From positions 15,688 through 24,239 of the forward strand of contig DJLG01000178.1 of the NCBI GenBank assembly GCA_002434915.1: 8,552 bases of DNA. The letters run 5' to 3'. The notes under the pieces are model-generated. The model worked only from the letters and a program-made list of their open reading frames with translations. It was not told the origin of the DNA and did no database searches. Within the stretch, counting starts at the first letter, position 1. Every line of letters begins with the position of its first letter. Of the stretch, positions 4,986-8,552 are shown one piece after another. This stretch comes from Proteobacteria bacterium UBA6522 (lineage in GTDB: Bacteria > Pseudomonadota > Gammaproteobacteria > Steroidobacterales > Rariloculaceae). The translations under genes were made by a program, and so were the position numbers.

Positions 4986-6428
4986 TTGCTATCCAAGCTA
5001 CATCGATGGGTCAGTATTGGGCTCTGTCTGATGTTTGCAATCTGGTTTGCATCTGGCGTGGTAATGATCTATGTGCCCTTTCCTTCCTTACCGGATGCAG
5101 AGCGCATTGCACGAGCCGAAATAGTTGATATCTCGGGAATCACCTCATTGTCTGATGCACTTACTGCTACTGACATACAGTCAGTAGATCGCTTAAGACT
5201 TTTACAATATCAAGAACGCCCAACACTTATTGTTGAAGGACAGCATAATAATGTCGTAGCAATTTTTGCTGACTCAACTGAACTTATTCAACCGCTGACT
5301 GATACAGATGCAAGCAACATAGCAGAAAAATTCTTAAATGCATCAGTGGCTTCAGTGAGTGATCTGATCGCTTATGATCAATGGATTGTTCATCATCGAT
5401 TTGACCCCTATCGTCCGTTCTTTCGTGTGGAAATGGCAGACAGTGTCGGGACACATTTGTATGTGTCTACCAAGACCACTGAAGTTCTACAACAAACCAA
5501 TCGCCAACAACGCGCCTGGAATTATGTTGGTGCAGTTGTGCACTGGATTTATCCAACTGTAATTCGTAAAAACTGGACGTTATGGGATCAGCTAGTCTGG
5601 TGGATATCTCTTGTTGGCATTATAGGGGTGTTAGCTGGATTGACCCTTGGCATGCAACACACGAGAACTGCACGACAACGTGGCAATAAAGGGCTGGCAA
5701 GTCCTTATCGTGGATTGTTAGCCTTGCATCATAAAATTGGGTTTGTCTTTGGCATTGTTGTATTACTGTGGATATTTAGTGGGTGGTTATCAATGGATCA
5801 TGGTAGGCTTTTCTCTGTACCAGACCCTACTGCTCAACAAGTCGCAGATGTCCGTGGCATTACCCTCACTGAAGCACTTAGCCAATCTCATGCGTTAGAT
5901 TTCGCTAAGTTTGCAAACATCAGAGAATTTGAATTCACTGCATACAATAAACAAGCATTTGTAGTGGCAAGAAGTCTTGGAGCATCTGAGCTTATACCAA
6001 TTGGATCCAGTCACATTGCTGATCAGACATATTTAGTTTCTGCTGGCGAATCAGCAGTATCAAGAGCCTGGCCTGATAATAGTGTTAGGGATAGCTACCT
6101 TGTGCCTGCAGATGATATCTATGGGCACTTACGCGAAGGTTCTTTAGGCGAAAGTACGTTACGACTTATTCTGGATGACCCTGATGAAACTTGGGTTCAT
6201 GTGAATTTAAATGACGGTCGCTTAATCTCAGTGATGGATGATAGTCGGCGGATGTACCGATGGCTATTTAATGGAATTCACAGCCTAGACTTCCCAGGCC
6301 TTGTAAATCTCAGACCACTGTGGGATGTAATAATGATTCTTTTGATGACCATTGGTTTTATTTTTAGCCTCACAGGCATAGCCATCGCATATAAAAGGGT
6401 GGCTAGAGTGCTAAATAAAGTGCACTAA
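4977..6428 (+). CDS. PepSY-associated TM protein, putative inner-membrane ferric-chelate reductase
   Basis: A complete 483-residue inner-membrane protein of the PepSY-TM family. Four membrane helices are visible: about 13-33, 202-226, 252-272 and 448-472, with large periplasmic domains between 1-2 and 3-4 and the short basic loop 227-250 (HTRTARQRGNKG) inside. The halves repeat: LHRWVSIG (8-15) matches LHHKIGFV (250-257); SLSDAL (57-62) matches TLTEAL (296-301); AVVHWIYP (186-193) before helix 2 matches NGIHSLDF (432-439) before helix 4. The repeated histidines His9, His189, His251/252 and His435 sit next to membrane helices and could bind haem, as proposed for relatives such as Pseudomonas FoxB that reduce iron-siderophores in the periplasm. 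The gene follows the TonB receptor by 26 bases, so cotranscription is likely. The first ATG is kept because the conserved LHRW segment starts at residue 8. Reductase activity is inference from family and context. Confidence 0.85.
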   Translation: MIRLLSKLHRWVSIGLCLMFAIWFASGVVMIYVPFPSLPDAERIARAEIVDISGITSLSDALTATDIQSVDRLRLLQYQERPTLIVEGQHNNVVAIFADSTELIQPLTDTDASNIAEKFLNASVASVSDLIAYDQWIVHHRFDPYRPFFRVEMADSVGTHLYVSTKTTEVLQQTNRQQRAWNYVGAVVHWIYPTVIRKNWTLWDQLVWWISLVGIIGVLAGLTLGMQHTRTARQRGNKGLASPYRGLLALHHKIGFVFGIVVLLWIFSGWLSMDHGRLFSVPDPTAQQVADVRGITLTEALSQSHALDFAKFANIREFEFTAYNKQAFVVARSLGASELIPIGSSHIADQTYLVSAGESAVSRAWPDNSVRDSYLVPADDIYGHLREGSLGESTLRLILDDPDETWVHVNLNDGRLISVMDDSRRMYRWLFNGIHSLDFPGLVNLRPLWDVIMILLMTIGFIFSLTGIAIAYKRVARVLNKVH

Positions 6429-6445
6429 ATAATTACCCTGAAATC

Positions 6446-6482
6446 ATAGAAGAACGCCTCTATAAAGCAAAAGCCCTTCTAT
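6446..6482. terminator. Weak hairpin between convergent genes
   Basis: ATAGAAG (6446-6452) and CTTCTAT (6476-6482) pair over 7 bp with a 23-base loop, in the 77-base gap where the PepSY gene and the nuclease gene converge. There is no clear T-run on either strand, so it may be a poor bidirectional terminator or chance. Confidence 0.22.
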
Positions 6483-6505
6483 TAAAATTGAAAGGCATAA
6501 GTGGA

Positions 6506-6982
6506 TTACTGGGAACGCCTCTCTCTTCTCCACTGCCAGGGAGGTATAGGATTTTCCTTGGTCCATAATCCTTTTCTACCTGCCCGAGCTAAATCCTCTA
6601 GATCAATTAGATTTTGATCATCTGAATAATCTCGATAAACCCATGCATGACCTTCCAAGACCATCAACTCATTAATGCTAGCTTCTCCAACAAATATTGT
6701 TCCAATAGTTCGTCCGTATCGATCAACATCATTAATTACAACACGAACAGACTTCCCTAAAAGTTTTTTCTCTAAGGCTTTACTAGACTCAAAACCCCAG
6801 AATTGATTTTTCTCTGGGGCATCTATCTCGGATAGACGTATACGCTGTGATAAAGACTCTACTTTTAGTTCAACGGTATCACCATCTATTACCCTGACAA
6901 CACTGCCGAACAATAGTTCTTGTGCAAATATATTGGCTATTACACCGAGATAAAGCAGGCAAAAAAGATAAATCAATTTCAT
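6506..6982 (-). CDS. Secreted staphylococcal-nuclease-type (thermonuclease family) nuclease
   Basis: A complete 158-residue protein, expected to cleave DNA or RNA outside the cytoplasm in a calcium-dependent way. Residues 1-20 form a signal peptide (MKLIYLF to NIFA, cleavage before QE). The SNase OB-fold follows from about 24 to 141. Catalytic landmarks, with the S. aureus nuclease number in brackets: DGDT at 33-36 with Asp35 (Asp21); RIRLSEIDAPE at 47-57 with Arg49 (Arg35), Asp54 (Asp40) and Glu57 (Glu43); DRYGR at 87-91 with Arg91 (Arg87). All are intact, so it should be active. The C-terminal NPIPPWQWRRERR is the usual proline-tryptophan tail of Gram-negative members, here very basic. It lies 48 bases downstream of the lipoprotein gene on the same strand and may be the last gene of that operon. 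The first ATG gives a proper signal peptide; only a weak purine-rich GAAAG lies upstream. Roles in nutrient DNA use or biofilm DNA turnover are possible. Confidence 0.9.
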   Translation of the reverse strand: MKLIYLFCLLYLGVIANIFAQELLFGSVVRVIDGDTVELKVESLSQRIRLSEIDAPEKNQFWGFESSKALEKKLLGKSVRVVINDVDRYGRTIGTIFVGEASINELMVLEGHAWVYRDYSDDQNLIDLEDLARAGRKGLWTKENPIPPWQWRRERRSQ

Positions 6983-7030
6983 TTAAAGGTACTTTCTTCA
7001 ATAAATACCAGTTCTTCCACCCAATCAAAT

Positions 7031-8194
7031 CTAGAATAATGAGCGGATTACATCTTTATCAGGAACAGAGAGAATTTTAGCAACAGTATCTATATACAAT
7101 GTATGCCCAAGTGGATTCTTTGTTTGGATTTCTGCAGATGTCCCAACATTAAACTCAGAATTTCCAGTTCCATATCCTGATTCAACTTTACCGGCAACAT
7201 CAAAATAATCCCATTCCGCAAGAATTAGCCAATAGGCATATTCAGTCGCAGTAATCTTGTTATAAGCCTCAGTATCGCTTTTTTTATCCTCATAGCTTGA
7301 AACATCATAAACACCATTAGAAATAGCCTGCTGCATTGCTAAATGCAACTGAGACGATGTGCTATTCCACGTCCACTCAGAATTAAAAGAAGTATTAAAA
7401 CCTATAGCAGTAATAGTGTGGAGAAGATGCTCTATAACCTCTCCAATAATATCGGCCTCGGATGAGCCGGTTTGTTCCCAGATATAATCAATAGCACTAT
7501 CAGTGTAACTACCCCCAGGCTGAGCATCCAAAGAGCCCGAATAATTTGAAGGACCAATATATCCTATACGCTGATAAGCATTTAATGTATTAAGTGCTGT
7601 AAATAAACCATCGCGCAAATCGTAATCTATAGCCGTTGTATTCATTAGCATTGCCTCATAAGCTGAAGCAATACTTTCCATAAAAGTGTTAGAAACGCCG
7701 GTCCTTACAAACAGTCTTAATTTTCTTACATCCAAATATCTTTCGAATGGGTTGAAAGTTGAATCAGTAACTATTGAACCCCTCTCGGTCGAATCATTCG
7801 TAACAGTTACCGTAACCTCTTTTGTGACTGACTCTGAAGAACCAACAGCCCCATCCTGAGCCTTAATAGTCACTACATATGTATTATCTTTCCCATCGTC
7901 AACAGGAACCTCATAATCTCCGGCCGCTTTGAACGACAAATACCCCCAGGTTGGATCAATATCAATCCACGCACTATCAGTACCAGACACACTCCAAGAA
8001 ACACCCTTTGATGCACTCATAGTGGCTATTACAGTCCTATTCTCTAATACTGAAAATGTTGAAGCTGATGTGATAGCCAGTACAGCTCCGGAATCATCTA
8101 CAGCATCAGCAGCGCCTTCAGGATCTCCGCCTCCGCCACCACAACCAGCTATAAAAAACGGAATAATCAAAAAAAATAACTGCTTAAATTGCAT
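7031..8194 (-). CDS. Lipoprotein with cadherin-like domain and an unrecognised C-terminal domain
   Basis: A complete 387-residue predicted lipoprotein. Residues 1-17 are a lipoprotein signal peptide ending in the lipobox IAGC, with Cys18 as the lipidated residue, followed by a flexible Gly/Asp/Ala tether (GGGGGDPEGAAD). No Asp follows at +2, so outer-membrane sorting is expected. Residues about 40-133 form one cadherin-like beta-sandwich; DYEVPVDDGKDNTYVVTIKAQDG (93-115) has the Asp-rich calcium-site pattern, and VTVTVTND (127-134) is the closing strand. The region 145-387 is not recognised. It is mostly helical in look, begins FERYLDVRKLRLFV, contains EVIEHLLHT at 252-260 (Glu255, His256, His259), an EYAYWLI segment at 318-324, and ends VAKILSVPDKDVIRSLF. 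The His/Glu cluster could bind metal, but it is not a canonical HExxH motif. A longer frame starts with TTG at 8209; the ATG at 8194 is preferred because GAAGG lies 8 bases before it. One base separates it from the stop of the upstream protease gene. Confidence 0.8.
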   Translation of the reverse strand: MQFKQLFFLIIPFFIAGCGGGGGDPEGAADAVDDSGAVLAITSASTFSVLENRTVIATMSASKGVSWSVSGTDSAWIDIDPTWGYLSFKAAGDYEVPVDDGKDNTYVVTIKAQDGAVGSSESVTKEVTVTVTNDSTERGSIVTDSTFNPFERYLDVRKLRLFVRTGVSNTFMESIASAYEAMLMNTTAIDYDLRDGLFTALNTLNAYQRIGYIGPSNYSGSLDAQPGGSYTDSAIDYIWEQTGSSEADIIGEVIEHLLHTITAIGFNTSFNSEWTWNSTSSQLHLAMQQAISNGVYDVSSYEDKKSDTEAYNKITATEYAYWLILAEWDYFDVAGKVESGYGTGNSEFNVGTSAEIQTKNPLGHTLYIDTVAKILSVPDKDVIRSLF

Positions 8195-8195
8195 C

Positions 8196-8552
8196 TTATA
8201 AACCTTCAAAAAGACTTCTCAAAAAACGTACTCCATCAATCTGCGATGGCGACATCCAGCAAGATAAGTAAAGAGTTCCCTCGCTGATGCGTTGGCCAAG
8301 ATTTTGTTGGGACAAAATAGTGATATCCGCATCCGGCGAAGCGACATCATTTAAATCTAATAAATTTGCAGCCACAGAGGACCGTATACCAAAATTAACA
8401 TTTTCGGGCACGGCATCAAACAGATTAGAAATTGCTGTGTGATCTAGTTTCGCTACAGCTACGCCAATTGCATTTCCATGTTGATCAATAATAGGGCCAC
8501 CACTATTCCCAGGCTGTAGTGCAGCATCTATTTGTATATTAGAAACATTATC
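8196..8552 (-). CDS. Trypsin-like serine protease, C-terminal part (cut by window edge)
   Basis: The last 118 residues of a protein whose N-terminus lies beyond base 8552; the frame is open to the edge. The visible start NIQIDAALQPGNSGGPI is the active-site region of trypsin-like peptidases of the HtrA/Do sort, with the nucleophile Ser17 of the fragment in GNSGGP and the preceding IDAALQPG strand. It continues with GNAIGVAVAKLD (26-37) and NVNFGIRSS (51-59), equivalent to the last strands of the protease domain. A PDZ domain, usual in HtrA and DegS, is absent: after residue about 67 there is only a 50-residue tail with one cysteine (Cys98) and SPSQIDGVRFLRSLFEGL at the end. The His and Asp of the triad would lie outside the window, so activity cannot be confirmed. 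An internal GTG at 8411 opens a shorter frame but is not the start, since the protease motif lies upstream of it. The stop is one base from the lipoprotein ATG. Confidence 0.88.
   Translation of the reverse strand, partial: DNVSNIQIDAALQPGNSGGPIIDQHGNAIGVAVAKLDHTAISNLFDAVPENVNFGIRSSVAANLLDLNDVASPDADITILSQQNLGQRISEGTLYLSCWMSPSQIDGVRFLRSLFEGL
8203..8207 (-). promoter_or_regulatory. Ribosome binding site of the lipoprotein gene, inside the protease gene
   Basis: GAAGG on the minus strand, 8 bases before the ATG at 8194 and within the last codons of the protease gene. It argues for the ATG start and for translational coupling. Confidence 0.6.

Noticed and set aside
6452..6522. 10-base direct repeat GAACGCCTCT at 6452-6461 and 6513-6522
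   Set aside because: Only two copies, one lying in the basic C-terminal codons of the nuclease; no mobile element features or wider repeat surround it.
7929..8201. 90-residue plus-strand frame opposite the lipoprotein N-terminus
   Set aside because: It is antisense to the signal peptide, Gly tether and cadherin-like domain; its proline run is just the complement of the Gly codons.
8196..8411. A separate 71-residue gene starting at the GTG at 8411
   Set aside because: The same frame is open to the window edge and carries the GNSGGP protease motif upstream, so this is the tail of a longer gene.

Overview
The window reads as a chromosomal piece of a moderately AT-rich Gram-negative bacterium, most likely a gammaproteobacterium and plausibly marine. 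The basis is a MiaE-type tRNA hydroxylase, a TonB-dependent outer-membrane receptor paired with a PepSY-TM protein, a lipoprotein with a cadherin-like domain, a CCA-encoding tRNA gene and Shine-Dalgarno-led genes. The lineage is inference; no rRNA or marker gene is present.

Left part (1-1208). Two minus-strand genes run off the left edge: a small exported DUF6152-type protein, followed 10 bases later by the start of miaE, cut by the window edge. On the plus strand, across a 215-base divergent spacer, lies the most notable element: a tRNA-Leu(UAA) gene of 327 bases. Its anticodon is interrupted after U34 by a 240-base group I intron that encodes no endonuclease. The intron ends in G, has a U.G pair at the 5' splice site, and shows recognisable P1-P9 helices including the P3-P7 core and two GAAA-capped hairpins. 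The exons join into an 87-base class II leucine tRNA with CCA.

Middle (1283-6428, plus strand). A complete PLP-dependent class I/II aminotransferase comes first. After a 161-base spacer with a plausible promoter and a perfect palindrome over its -35 element come a TonB-dependent receptor and, 26 bases later, a four-helix PepSY-TM protein. The pair looks like a metal-chelate (siderophore-type) uptake and reduction module. The PepSY start codon sits in a 7-bp hairpin with a 3-base loop and has no clear Shine-Dalgarno sequence.

Right part (6506-8552, minus strand). Three genes for exported proteins run right to left: a trypsin-like serine protease (C-terminal 118 residues visible, with GNSGGP), a lipoprotein with a cadherin-like domain and an unrecognised C-terminal domain, and a secreted staphylococcal-nuclease-type nuclease. 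Protease and lipoprotein are separated by one base and are probably translationally coupled.

The starts of three genes were moved inward from the longest reading frame (DUF6152 to 666, TonB receptor to 2704, lipoprotein to 8194), because a Shine-Dalgarno sequence sits at proper distance only from the inner ATG. Best candidates for a second look are the intron-split tRNA-Leu(UAA) next to miaE, the unrecognised lipoprotein domain coupled to a protease, and the two regulatory-looking palindromes around the receptor/PepSY module.
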